A stretch of DNA of 64,000 nt, taken from NCBI RefSeq assembly GCF_007993795.1, contig NZ_CP042476.1, positions 1,860,001-1,924,000 on the forward strand, given 5' to 3'. This DNA comes from Antarcticibacterium arcticum (lineage in GTDB: Bacteria > Bacteroidota > Bacteroidia > Flavobacteriales > Flavobacteriaceae). This document shows, piece after piece, positions 50,266-58,408 of this stretch. Position 1 is the first letter of the stretch. Each line of letters opens with the position of its first letter. The position numbers and the translations under genes were made by a program. The notes beneath the pieces were generated by a model. It was not told where the DNA came from, did not search any database, and was given only the letters and a program-made list of their open reading frames with translations.

Positions 50266-52729
50266 AATTCCTCATCGCCTTCCTCCACATTTTCTTCCAT
50301 TTCTCCATAGGATTTACGCCGTCATTGTAGCCTTTGGTGTAGCGGTTGTACGCGTAGCCGTAACCATAGCCGTAGCCGTAACCATAACCATAGCCATAAC
50401 CGTATTTCGCGCGGTGAACAAAGTAGTTGAGCACGAAGCTTATGTTCTTGATCTCTCCCTTGTTGTATTTCTCGTTGATGCTTTCCAGCATTCCGCGTTT
50501 GGTGTAATCCTGGCGAATTAGGTACAGGGTGGCATCGGCATATTTTACCAGGTTCATAGCATCGGCCACGATGCCTATTGGCGGGGTATCCAGGATAATA
50601 TAATCATAGCGCTGCTTGAGCTCGTCCATTAAAACCTCCATCTGGTCCGTCATCAATAATTCTGAAGGGTTTGGAGGAATGGGCCCTGCGGTGATCACGT
50701 CAAGGTGCGGGATCTTACTGGGCTGGATTATATCTTCAACCGTGTTGTTGCCAATAAGATAATTCACCACCCCGGCTTCATTCTCCAGCTCAAAATCGTC
50801 AAAGATCTTAGGCTTCCGAAGATCGAGACCCACCAGCACGGTTTTCTTCTCGCTTAAGGCAAAAACCGTTGCCAGGTTCATCGCACAGAAAGTTTTTCCC
50901 TCTCCCGAAACCGAGGAGGTAATAAGAACGGTCTTGGAGCCGGTGACTCCCTGTTTCCTGTACATGAACTGCAGACTACTTCGCAGCCCCCGGAAACTCT
51001 CGGCTATTGCCGATTTCTGCTTATCAAACACCACCAGGTTGTTGGTAGATTTATTCTTACCAATAAGACCCAGGATTGGGATGGGTGATAATCGTGAAAT
51101 TTCATTGGCATTGTGAACGTTGGTGTTCAGGAATACCAGCAGGAACACAAACGTAAGCGGGATTACCCCTCCTACCATAAGCGCCATCACATAATTAAGC
51201 TGGGTGTTTGGGCCAATCTGGCCGCCACCGGTGTCTTTTGCGTTGTCAATGATCATTACATCGCTCACATTGGCCGCTTTTATGAGCCCTGCCTCGCTTC
51301 GTTTTTCCAGAAATAGATTGTAGGTTTTCTCACTTATGTTATACTGCCGCTGAATTTTGAGCAGGTCCTGCTCCTCCTGCGGAAGTTTGCGTATTTCGCC
51401 CTCAGCAATATTGATCTGCCGGTTTATATCGTTCAGCTCTGTTTGCTGAAGGCTTTTGGTAGAAGCAATATTCTCGAGCAATACGGTTTTTACAGAATTG
51501 ATCTGCCGGTCAATATCGGCAAACACGGGAGAATTTTCCTTGAGGGAATATTGATATTTGCTGCGCTCTTCTGCCAGTTGCAAAATGCGGCCAACGCCGC
51601 TCACAATACTTCCTTCAGCAATCCCTGCTACTGAAGGAGCGGGAACGCTGGAATAATCATTACGGGTTTGAAGATAATTTTCAAGGGAATTGTAATAAGC
51701 TATTTGCCTCCTTAGGTCTTCCTTGCGCACATCCAACGTTGAGATCTTGTTGGAGAGCTCAGAATTTTCCGAAGAAATATCCAGGAAGGCATTCCTGTTT
51801 CTAAAGAGGTTAAGCTCGTCTTCCACGAGTTGCAATTCCTGAGATTTTACCGCGAGACTACTATCTATAAACCTGATGGTCTTGGTGGCAAATAGGTTTT
51901 TTCGCGCGAGCATATTCTGGCTTAACACTGCCACAGTACCGTTGAGGTAATCAACGATCTGGGCCTTATTATCACCGGTTAAACTAAGTTTAAGCACCGA
52001 GGAATTCTGAGATTCCGGGGATACCGAAACTCCCATATACCGGGCGGCAATCCCGTCAAAATTCTGAAAAGTAATATAGAAAGGCTTCCCCGGCTGCAGC
52101 GCCTGATTGGACCTGTTGAGCACCCCGCTGAAAAACGGCAGCATAATAGGTTCTCCCACTTTAAAATCGCGGCTGAATTCCTGAGGTTCCAGGCTTAGAC
52201 TGCCCTTTTCTTTGGAACCGTAATTCTGCGTTTGAATGGTAGCAGGGACATCGGCTTTTAAATTGAAGGTAACCTCATCTTTAAAGGTGATCGTGATGGG
52301 TAAATTCACGGCCTGGGCCCTGGAGGTATCGGCTTTTACAATAAAAGGAGTGAAACCATAGGCATTTACCCGCTGGTACTCACCCTCCTGCTGATAATTT
52401 ATATAATACTGAAGCCGCTCTACCACTTCCTCATTATGAGAACGCGACCTCAAAATAGTGATGGCGGTATTTACCTTATCTGAAGTTCCTCCCCAGTTAA
52501 AGGTCAAACTTGTTGTTGAGGTAAAGAAAGGGTTCTGGTCGTCCTTAATGGAAATGGAATTTCCAAGCTGGTACACCGGCAGCTTGCGCACATTGTTATA
52601 ATAAGCCACCGCAAGGCTTATCCCCACCGAAATTAAAATAAGCTGCCAGTAACTTATCACTTTAAGCACAAAGCCCTTAAAGTCAAAAGTTGAACCTACA
52701 TCACTTATATGATCATCTTCATGTGCCAT
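50258..52729 (-). CDS. wzc: polysaccharide co-polymerase / tyrosine autokinase
   Basis: An 823-residue inner-membrane protein controlling polymer length and export with Wza. A first transmembrane helix lies near residues 28-45 (YWQLILISVGISLAVAYYNN) and a second near 515-535 (LMVGGVIPLTFVFLLVFLNT), with a long periplasmic coiled-coil part between. The cytoplasmic BY-kinase has Walker A SSVSGEGKTFCAMNLA, Walker A' VLVGLDLRKPKIFDDF and Walker B YDYIILDTPPIGIVADAM. The tail is a tyrosine cluster of alternating Gly and Tyr, the autophosphorylation site. It lies immediately after wza (stop and start nearly touching). The ATG at 52729 is directly before a cytoplasmic segment. Confidence 0.93.
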   Translation of the reverse strand: MAHEDDHISDVGSTFDFKGFVLKVISYWQLILISVGISLAVAYYNNVRKLPVYQLGNSISIKDDQNPFFTSTTSLTFNWGGTSDKVNTAITILRSRSHNEEVVERLQYYINYQQEGEYQRVNAYGFTPFIVKADTSRAQAVNLPITITFKDEVTFNLKADVPATIQTQNYGSKEKGSLSLEPQEFSRDFKVGEPIMLPFFSGVLNRSNQALQPGKPFYITFQNFDGIAARYMGVSVSPESQNSSVLKLSLTGDNKAQIVDYLNGTVAVLSQNMLARKNLFATKTIRFIDSSLAVKSQELQLVEDELNLFRNRNAFLDISSENSELSNKISTLDVRKEDLRRQIAYYNSLENYLQTRNDYSSVPAPSVAGIAEGSIVSGVGRILQLAEERSKYQYSLKENSPVFADIDRQINSVKTVLLENIASTKSLQQTELNDINRQINIAEGEIRKLPQEEQDLLKIQRQYNISEKTYNLFLEKRSEAGLIKAANVSDVMIIDNAKDTGGGQIGPNTQLNYVMALMVGGVIPLTFVFLLVFLNTNVHNANEISRLSPIPILGLIGKNKSTNNLVVFDKQKSAIAESFRGLRSSLQFMYRKQGVTGSKTVLITSSVSGEGKTFCAMNLATVFALSEKKTVLVGLDLRKPKIFDDFELENEAGVVNYLIGNNTVEDIIQPSKIPHLDVITAGPIPPNPSELLMTDQMEVLMDELKQRYDYIILDTPPIGIVADAMNLVKYADATLYLIRQDYTKRGMLESINEKYNKGEIKNISFVLNYFVHRAKYGYGYGYGYGYGYGYGYAYNRYTKGYNDGVNPMEKWKKMWRKAMRNFE
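50349..50403. repeat. hexamer microsatellite encoding the (Gly-Tyr)n tail of Wzc
   Basis: On the plus strand, about eight imperfect 6-base units of the form CCATAG/CCGTAG/CCATAA encode alternating Gly and Tyr (KYGYGYGYG...YAYNRY). The unit is a multiple of three, so slippage would add or remove Gly-Tyr pairs without a frameshift. Confidence 0.8.
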
Positions 52730-53521
52730 TTATAATCTGGTGCTTAGTAAAATAATTGATGTTAAAGCAGTAAATACTGTAAGAACGGTTCTAAAATTAT
52801 CCATACCCGTGGTTCCCAGCCCCAGGGCTTTCTGCGGAAGCGGGTTCACAAGAATAAGGTCGTTCGGCTGAATGTAATAATACGGACTTTTAGTCGCGTT
52901 TATACTCGTAAGGTTAATACTGTGAATCTTCTCTCCCCCGCCAGGATATTGCCTGATGATCTTCACATCTGTCATATCGCCAAATTCGGTTATTCCTCCC
53001 GCGTTTGCCACAGCTTCCATAATAGTGACCTGTTCCTTATACACCACCTGACTCCCCGTGCCAATTTCTCCCAGGGTTGTGTATCGTATTCCCGCAAGTT
53101 TCACGGTTACAAATATATTTGCTTCTTCCTTAAAATACTGGTCCAGCAGCTCCTTCTCCACATTTTCCTGCACTTCCTCTACCGTTAAACCCAGTACATT
53201 GAGCTTCCCCAGGGTGGGCACCCTTATATTCCCCTGGTGGTCTACCGTAAAACCGTCATAATACATGGACTCCTCTCCTGTCGCCCCGGGATTTGCCTCT
53301 CCAATAGGATTAAACATTCCCACCAGTTCCTGGTCCAGTGCCTTCACCCGTATACTCAGCAGATCATTCACCTGGATCCTGTAGGGCTTTTGCAGCCGCT
53401 GAATGGTTAGAACACTATCTACCGCAGTCTCCTCTGCTTGTAAATAGGTGATCTTTTTGGTGGAGATGCATGAAGTACTAAGCAAGATTAAAAGGAGGTA
53501 TAGCAGGTATTTTTGGTTCAT
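52730..53521 (-). CDS. wza: outer-membrane polysaccharide export lipoprotein
   Basis: A 263-residue Wza-type lipoprotein forming the export channel partner of Wzc. The signal peptide ends in a lipobox YLLLILLSTSCIS, with lipidated Cys at about residue 18. The Poly_export domain follows: KPYRIQVNDLLSIRVKALDQ and DHQGNIRVPTLGKLNVLGLT. Then comes a SLBB-type domain, TTLGEIGTGSQVVYKEQVTI with NAGGITEFGDMTDVKIIRQY. The C-terminus ends in a hydrophobic helix (FRTVLTVFTALTSIILLSTR), as in Bacteroidota members. It heads the Wza-Wzc operon, with a heptamer array just upstream of its start. Confidence 0.93.
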   Translation of the reverse strand: MNQKYLLYLLLILLSTSCISTKKITYLQAEETAVDSVLTIQRLQKPYRIQVNDLLSIRVKALDQELVGMFNPIGEANPGATGEESMYYDGFTVDHQGNIRVPTLGKLNVLGLTVEEVQENVEKELLDQYFKEEANIFVTVKLAGIRYTTLGEIGTGSQVVYKEQVTIMEAVANAGGITEFGDMTDVKIIRQYPGGGEKIHSINLTSINATKSPYYYIQPNDLILVNPLPQKALGLGTTGMDNFRTVLTVFTALTSIILLSTRL

Positions 53522-53529
53522 ATGGGCGA

Positions 53530-53614
53530 TTAGTCGTTAGTTGTTAGTTGTTAGTCTGTAGTCGTTAGTCGTTAGTCATTAGTCTGTAGTCTTTAGTTGG
53601 CCTGCCTGCGGCAT
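53530..53614. repeat. heptamer array, left side of four-helix gene 2
   Basis: Ten contiguous 7-base units (53530-53599): ATTAGTC, GTTAGTT, GTTAGTT, GTTAGTC, TGTAGTC, GTTAGTC, GTTAGTC, ATTAGTC, TGTAGTC, TTTAGTT. They are followed by a GC-rich palindrome-like GCCTGCCTGCGGCATGC to about 53614. The array lies just upstream of the wza start and ends close to the stop of four-helix gene 2. TTAGTCATTAGTC (53573-53585) is exactly complementary to 54034-54046 beyond the gene. Confidence 0.92.
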
Positions 53615-53616
53615 GC

Positions 53617-53997
53617 TTATTTTGTATTGGGGTTACCTTTCAGGTATTTTTTCAGGCTAGATATCATTTTAGAAAGTTCCGCCAGTTTAGTCCGTAATTT
53701 CAAATCCTTTTCTTCCGCTATATATCTCTGCCGTTTGGCTATTGTTGAACAAACTACACATTCTTTTACAGAATCCAGGGATATTTGTAGAAATCGGCTA
53801 AACTGGGCGTTTGAATCTCCCGCTCCTTCTGCCAAATTTAAAGCAATTGAAACGGCCGCCCTTTTAAATTGAGAAGTTAAATTATACAACTCAGCTTTAG
53901 GGAATTCCTTAGTTATCTCATAAACCAAATCAACAAAATCAAGGGATTTTTGATAAACCTGAAGATTTTCAAAACTAAAGTGTGATCCCTCCTCCAT
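53617..53997 (-). CDS. four-helix-bundle protein (S23 / bAvd-like), gene 2
   Basis: A 126-residue S23-family protein: FSFENLQVYQKSLDFVDLVY, TSQFKRAAVSIALNLAEGAG, and NAQFSRFLQISLDSVKECVV followed by AKRQRYIAEEKDLKLRTKLA. The Arg-x-AVSI-x-x-N-x-AEG core is the family signature. It is clearly more like gene 3 (54330-54707) than gene 1. It is bounded on both sides by 7-base arrays built from the word NTTAGTC and its complement. Its own function is unknown; S23 proteins are known from insertions in 23S rRNA genes of other bacteria. Confidence 0.85.
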   Translation of the reverse strand: MEEGSHFSFENLQVYQKSLDFVDLVYEITKEFPKAELYNLTSQFKRAAVSIALNLAEGAGDSNAQFSRFLQISLDSVKECVVCSTIAKRQRYIAEEKDLKLRTKLAELSKMISSLKKYLKGNPNTK

Positions 53998-54026
53998 ACT
54001 ATTTTTATTCCCGTCTAAATTCTACC

Positions 54027-54052
54027 CTCTAACGACTAATGACTAATAAACT
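54027..54052. repeat. heptamer array, right side of four-helix gene 2
   Basis: CTAACGA, CTAATGA, CTAATAA and partial units with consensus CTAATGA, the reverse complement of the TTAGTC word on the other flank. It contains the 13-base exact match to 53573-53585 in inverted orientation. Confidence 0.75.
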
Positions 54053-54329
54053 ATCTCTGGTTCTTAATATTATGTTATAAAACAAATATAGCTGTTGTGA
54101 GGTAATAATAAAATTTTCTTTTAGATAGTCTGTAGTCTTTGGTTTAGTGGACTGGGGACAGAGGACAGACGCAAGAGGATAGTGGGCGGTGGACAGAGGA
54201 CAGAGGTCAGTGAAATTTGTAGTAGCGCTTTGCGCCTATAATAATTAGAAACGAAGGTTGAGCTCCTGAATCTCCATTTCCTTTTCTTTCAACTGCAACC
54301 CCTCCACTGACCACCGACCACCTAAAAGA
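54053..54329. other. non-coding gap between four-helix genes 2 and 3
   Basis: No gene is seen. Besides the heptamer array described separately (54124-54216) it contains a small hairpin AGCGC-TTT-GCGCC near 54223-54236. Just before the stop of gene 3 it has a second, C-rich heptamer run of three units (CCACTGA, CCACCGA, CCACCTA, about 54305-54325). Confidence 0.5.
54124..54216. repeat. heptamer array, left side of four-helix gene 3
   Basis: Begins with two TAGTC-type units (GATAGTC, TGTAGTC). After about nine bases it changes to ten units with consensus GAGGACA: GTGGACT, GGGGACA, GAGGACA, GACGCAA, GAGGATA, GTGGGCG, GTGGACA, GAGGACA, GAGGTCA, GTGAAAT (54147-54216). The switch of word within one array is notable. 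The other side of gene 3 carries TGTCCTC-type units, the reverse complement. Confidence 0.88.
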
Positions 54330-54707
54330 TTATTTCTCCTTTTTTGATTTGAGATATTTTTGAAGGGATTTGATCATTTTGAAGATTTCCAGAAGCATCT
54401 CCCGAACCTTTTGATTTTCTTCGGAACTTATGAAAGATCTTCTATGTGCTATTGTGGAACACGTAATACATTCCCGAAGAGAATCGTCTGCCATTTGTAA
54501 AAAGCGGTTGAACTGCAAGTCCGAATTTCCGGAACCTTCCGCGGTGTTTAAAGCAATTGAAACAGCAGCCCGGTTAAACTGGGATCGTAATCCATACAAT
54601 TCTTCCCTTGGAAAAGTGGCTGTAAGACTATAGACAAAATCTGTAAAGTCCAGAGCCCTTTGATAAACCTTTAAGTCTTCAAAACTAAAATGAACGTCTT
54701 TACTCAT
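54330..54707 (-). CDS. four-helix-bundle protein (S23 / bAvd-like), gene 3
   Basis: A 125-residue S23-family protein. I take the ATG at 54707 (MSKDVHFSFEDLKVYQRALD), which aligns with gene 2; a start at 54809 would add 34 residues of no homology. Signature: RSQFNRAAVSIALNTAEGSG, NSDLQFNRFLQMADDSLREC and HRRSFISSEENQKVREMLLE. It is very similar to gene 2 over its whole length, including the VYQ and AVSIALN phrases, so the two are recent relatives. The heptamer words around them nevertheless differ completely. Confidence 0.85.
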   Translation of the reverse strand: MSKDVHFSFEDLKVYQRALDFTDFVYSLTATFPREELYGLRSQFNRAAVSIALNTAEGSGNSDLQFNRFLQMADDSLRECITCSTIAHRRSFISSEENQKVREMLLEIFKMIKSLQKYLKSKKEK

Positions 54708-54811
54708 ATCATATATAAATTGATTTTCAATATCTATTTCCCCTATCCTCTGACCCCTAAAAATAGAGTTAAGAGGGCAGTGGGAAGATTTCTTCTTAAA
54801 TGCCTCCACGG

Positions 54812-54913
54812 AGTCCTCTGTCCTCTATTCTCCGTCCACTCAACCCAACGGTCCTCTATGCATTAACCCCTGCTAACTGTCCTCCGTCCACCGACCTCTG
54901 TCTACTCTTCCAC
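54812..54913. repeat. heptamer array, right side of four-helix gene 3
   Basis: Units in 7-base register include AGTCCTC, TGTCCTC, TATTCTC, CGTCCAC, TCAACCC, AACGGTC and, further on, AACTGTC, CTCCGTC, CACCGAC, CTCTGTC. The consensus TGTCCTC is the reverse complement of GAGGACA on the left flank. The middle is degenerate. The array ends about 45 bases before the ABC-F promoter box. Confidence 0.82.
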
Positions 54914-54957
54914 TAAAATAATAAATCCATTCTCCCTCTATCTCAACAAATTCTGAC

Positions 54958-54965
54958 TATTTTTG
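54958..54965 (+). promoter_or_regulatory. candidate -7 box for the ABC-F gene
   Basis: TATTTTTG fits TAnnTTTG and ends 14 bases before the GTG start, which implies a very short 5' leader. No -33 TTG is seen at about 19 bases upstream. Confidence 0.45.
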
Positions 54966-54979
54966 CAAAAAATTATTCT

Positions 54980-56842
54980 GTGAATTATTTATCGGTTGAA
55001 AATATTAGCAAATCTTACGGCGAGCTCAAGTTGTTTAAAGATCTTTCCTTCGGAATAAACCAAGGACAAAAAGTAGGTTTCGTGGCCAAGAATGGTACGG
55101 GAAAAACCTCCCTTCTACATATCCTTGCAGGGACGGATGCCCCCGACGATGGCCGGGTGGTGTACCGGAAGGAGATCACAACTGCTTTCCTTGCACAGGA
55201 ACCGGACCTGGATCCTAATCTTACCATCGAGCAAACCATTTTTGCAGGAGAGAACGAGATCCTTCGCACCATTGCCCGCTATGAAAAGGCCCTTGAAAAT
55301 CCTAATGATGCGGATGCTTACCAGGCTGCTTTTGAGGATATGGAGCGCCACCAGGCCTGGGACTTTGAGACCCAGTATAAACAGATCCTGTTTAAACTTC
55401 AGCTGGAAGACCTGCATAAGCTGGTTGGTGATCTTTCAGGAGGGCAAAAGAAACGGCTTGCTTTGGCAAATATGTTGCTTCATAAACCCGATTTCATCAT
55501 CATGGATGAGCCTACCAACCACCTTGACCTGGATATGATCGAGTGGCTGGAGGAATATTTTAGAAAAGAGAATTTTACCATTTTCATGGTTACGCATGAC
55601 AGGTATTTCCTGGAGCGTGTGTGTAATGAGATCGTGGAGCTGGAAGAAGGACAACTTTTTACCTATAAAGGAAACTATTCCTATTACCTTGATAAAAAGG
55701 ACGCCCGCATTGCGGTAGACCAGATTAATACAGATAAAGCCAAGCAACTCTTCAAAAAAGAACTGGACTGGATGCGCAGGCAGCCAAAGGCGCGAACTAC
55801 CAAAAGCAAGTCACGAATAGACGATTTTCATGAGATCAAGGACCGTGCTTCCAAACGCCGGAATGATCACCAGGTCCAGCTGGAGATAAATATGGAGCGC
55901 CTGGGAAGCAAGATCGTAGAGCTTCACAAGATCTCCAAGAGCTATGAAGAAAAGCCCATTTTAGATAAATTCGAATATAATTTCCTGAAAGGAGAACGCA
56001 TTGGCATCATAGGTAAAAACGGAACAGGGAAATCTACATTTTTGAACATTCTTACCGGCAAGATCAAGCCCGACTCGGGAAAAGTGATCATTGGTGATAC
56101 CATTAAATTTGGGTATTACACCCAGGGCGGGATACAGGCCAAGCCGGGGCAGAAAGTAATTGATGTGATCAAGGATTTTGGCGAATTTATTCCCCTGGCC
56201 AAAGGCCGGCAGATATCGGCAGGGCAATTGCTGGAGCGCTTCCTTTTTGACCGTAAGAAACAATATGATTTTGTAGAAAAATTAAGCGGGGGCGAGCGCA
56301 AGCGTTTGTACCTGTGTACCGTTCTTATCCAAAATCCCAATTTCCTTATTCTCGATGAGCCTACAAACGATCTTGACATTGTAACCCTTAACGTGCTCGA
56401 GAATTTCCTGCTTGATTTCCCGGGCTGCCTGGTGGTGGTTTCCCACGACAGGTATTTTATGGATAAAATCGTAGATCACCTGTTCGTATTCAAAGGCAAT
56501 ACCGAGATCCTGGATTTCCCCGGAAATTACTCCGATTACCGCGAATACGAAGCCGCGCAGATAGCCGAAAGTCAGAATGCCTCAAAGCAACCTGCGCCAG
56601 AAGTAAAGCAGCAAAAGCAAACCAAAGATACCTCCGGCGGACTCACATACAACGAAAAGAAGGAATTCGGCAAACTCGAGAAAGAGATCGCCAATCTGGA
56701 AAAACGCAAGATCACCCTCCAGGACAAATTCCTGGAAAATTTAAGTGTGGAAGAGATCGAAAAAACCTCCATTGAACTTCAACGGGTAAAAGATGAACTG
56801 GAGGCGAAGGAAGAACGATGGTTTGAGTTGGGAAGCAGGTAG
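54980..56842 (+). CDS. ABC-F family ATPase (Uup-like)
   Basis: A 620-residue soluble ABC-F protein acting on ribosomes or DNA-associated processes rather than transport. Two ABC domains: Walker A GFVAKNGTGKTSLLHILAG, signature LSGGQKKRLALANMLLH and Walker B FIIMDEPTNHLDLDMI; then GIIGKNGTGKSTFLNILTG, LSGGERKRLYLCTVLIQ and FLILDEPTNDLDIVTL. A helical linker joins them (~240-310). The C-terminal ~85 residues form a charged coiled coil (GKLEKEIANLEKRKITLQDK), the Uup-type tail. The start is a GTG in front of the conserved NYLSVENISKSYGE. It stands alone as a single-gene unit. Confidence 0.92.
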   Translation: MNYLSVENISKSYGELKLFKDLSFGINQGQKVGFVAKNGTGKTSLLHILAGTDAPDDGRVVYRKEITTAFLAQEPDLDPNLTIEQTIFAGENEILRTIARYEKALENPNDADAYQAAFEDMERHQAWDFETQYKQILFKLQLEDLHKLVGDLSGGQKKRLALANMLLHKPDFIIMDEPTNHLDLDMIEWLEEYFRKENFTIFMVTHDRYFLERVCNEIVELEEGQLFTYKGNYSYYLDKKDARIAVDQINTDKAKQLFKKELDWMRRQPKARTTKSKSRIDDFHEIKDRASKRRNDHQVQLEINMERLGSKIVELHKISKSYEEKPILDKFEYNFLKGERIGIIGKNGTGKSTFLNILTGKIKPDSGKVIIGDTIKFGYYTQGGIQAKPGQKVIDVIKDFGEFIPLAKGRQISAGQLLERFLFDRKKQYDFVEKLSGGERKRLYLCTVLIQNPNFLILDEPTNDLDIVTLNVLENFLLDFPGCLVVVSHDRYFMDKIVDHLFVFKGNTEILDFPGNYSDYREYEAAQIAESQNASKQPAPEVKQQKQTKDTSGGLTYNEKKEFGKLEKEIANLEKRKITLQDKFLENLSVEEIEKTSIELQRVKDELEAKEERWFELGSR

Positions 56843-57422
56843 GCCGCCGGAGGCAGGTTGATGGTTTGATCTTATGATGGTCGGATGGTAGGATGGTTTT
56901 TTTGCTGTTAATTGTATAATTGTAATATGTACAATGTTCTCCCGAAGAGTGTTAAGAAGGAGGAAAAATAGCTGAAAAATATTAAATCAATTCCGGAGAG
57001 GAAAGTTGGAGAGTGGAACTTCGATTAAGAAAGTCCTGAAATTATTTGAAGTACATTGTAATAAAACTAAATCATCTCATTTAATTTAAAACAAAAGCTC
57101 CATCCCTTTCCAAGGGAAGTCCGCCCGAACGTTACGGGCGGGGTGGATTAATTGGTAGACGACATCCTCCATTTACTTCCAATTTTTCAACCAATTAAGA
57201 CGAAAGGTTATTCCGGAAATATGGTACAAATCTCATTAAAAATCTGCGGCCATCTGCTTTTTTTCTGTGAGATCTGCGGGAATCCTTGTTCTGCGAAAAT
57301 CTGCATCTTTTGCGGGAAACTTTTTTTGATGTATTCTATATATTGTAATATTTACACTGTCCCTTTAGTTCCATGAATCTTTTCTTATTTTTACCTTTTC
57401 GATCCACATCCACAAGAAAAAT
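56843..57422. other. 580-base gap with short repeats and a GC hairpin
   Basis: I see no convincing gene. It begins with GGATGGT-type short repeats (56875-56898). At 57121-57141 CCGCCCG and CGGGCGG pair around a 7-base loop, part of a region CCCTTTCCAAGGGAAG...GGGGTGG typical of dispersed palindromes. At 57242-57316 the phrase ATCTGCGG or a variant occurs five times irregularly; a short open frame here with several Cys codons (57152-57376) is only this repeat translated. Confidence 0.5.
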
Positions 57423-58363
57423 TTGCACCTGGTACTCGCTTATATAAAATTTCTGTTTCGCTCTACCAATCAGCATGGGGTGCATTCTCCCTTTGTTTAC
57501 AATCTCCTCACAAAGTGCCTTTACACAAAAGAAAAAAGGCCGGCTTTTGTAACCATTTCAGCATTTATAAAAGCTATAAAGCAGGATCACAGAATAATCA
57601 ATGTGAGGGATTTTGGAGCGGGAAGCAGGGTATTTAAAAGCAACGCCCGCCGGGTTTCTGATATAGCTAAAAATGCAGGTATTACTAAAAAAAGGGCTTT
57701 TTTGCTGAACAAACTTACCTCCTATTTTAATATTAGATCGGCGCTGGAGTTGGGAACTTCCGTAGGGATATCTTCCGCAGCAATCGCTGCCGGAAACAGA
57801 GTGAAGCTCACTACCCTCGAGGGCTGTCCTGAAACCGCGGGGGTGGCGGGAGAGTATTTTGATAGATTTGATCTTGATAATATATCTTTAGAAGTTGGGA
57901 GTTTTGAGGAGCTGTTGGAAGGGGACCGAGGAGAAGCCCCCAACCCCCAAAGGGGGAGCAAAACTTTCTAATTCCAAAAACTGAACAACAAACTACAATT
58001 AACGACCAAACCCTAACTGACAACCGCCAACAGACAACTGACATCCGACAATTGATAACCGACAACCTGCCTGCCGCAGGCAGGCCTACAACCGACAACT
58101 CACAACTGACAACTGACCTTATTTACTTTGACGGCAATCACCAAAAGGAAACTACCCTGAAGTATTTCGAAATGTTGTTGCCGCTGGCGCATAATGAGTC
58201 GGTTTTTATTTTTGATGACATACATTGGTCTAAAGGAATGGAGGAAGCCTGGGAAGAGATCAAGTCTCATCAACGGGTGAGGGTTACAATAGATTCATTT
58301 TTTTGGGGGATCGTTTTTTTCAGGCAGGAACAGGAAAAGGAGCATTTTATTATAAGATTGTAA
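57423..58363 (+). pseudogene. class I SAM methyltransferase interrupted by repeat DNA
   Basis: The N-terminal part (57423-57971, TTG start) reads FLFRSTNQHGVHSPFVYNLL and then the SAM motif IRSALELGTSVGISSAAIAA. VKLTTLEGCPETAGVAGEYF and ISLEVGSFEELLEG follow. The C-terminal part resumes after the repeat at about 58117 with LIYFDGNHQKETTLKYFEML, VFIFDDIHWSKGMEEAWEEI and a natural end. Between them about 190 bases of palindromic and heptamer-repeat DNA (57925-58117) carry a stop and shift the frame, so the two halves are out of phase. The flanking halves are otherwise intact, so the disruption looks recent. It was probably an O-methyltransferase-like enzyme. Confidence 0.8.
57926..58117. repeat. 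heptamer array with palindrome inserted in a methyltransferase gene
   Basis: It starts with CCCCCAACCCCCAAAGGGGG (57936-57955). Then come 7-base units TAACTGA, CAACCGC, CAACAGA, CAACTGA, CATCCGA, CAATTGA, TAACCGA (58014-58062), and a palindrome CCTGCCTGC-C-GCAGGCAGG (58066-58084). Last are CTACAAC, CGACAAC, TCACAAC, TGACAAC (58086-58113). The word is CAACTGA, in the same orientation on both sides. No four-helix gene is inside. Confidence 0.88.
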
Positions 58364-58408
58364 CAAAGCAGGGAAAGCTGCGTCATACAGGCATTACAAA
58401 ATCATTCT

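Noticed and set aside
53530..54052. Possible CRISPR array
   Set aside because: Units are 7 bases with no spacers between them, words are degenerate, and no Cas gene is present.
49754..54913. Diversity-generating retroelement
   Set aside because: The bAvd-like fold suggested it, but there is no reverse transcriptase, no template/variable repeat pair with adenine-biased changes and no target gene.
56875..56898. Further heptamer array (GGATGGT)
   Set aside because: Only two to three units and the spacing fits 8 as well as 7, so it was not counted with the others.
57152..57376. Small cysteine-rich protein
   Set aside because: The cysteines come from irregular repeats of ATCTGCGG; no start context, no conserved pattern, and the region is repeat DNA.
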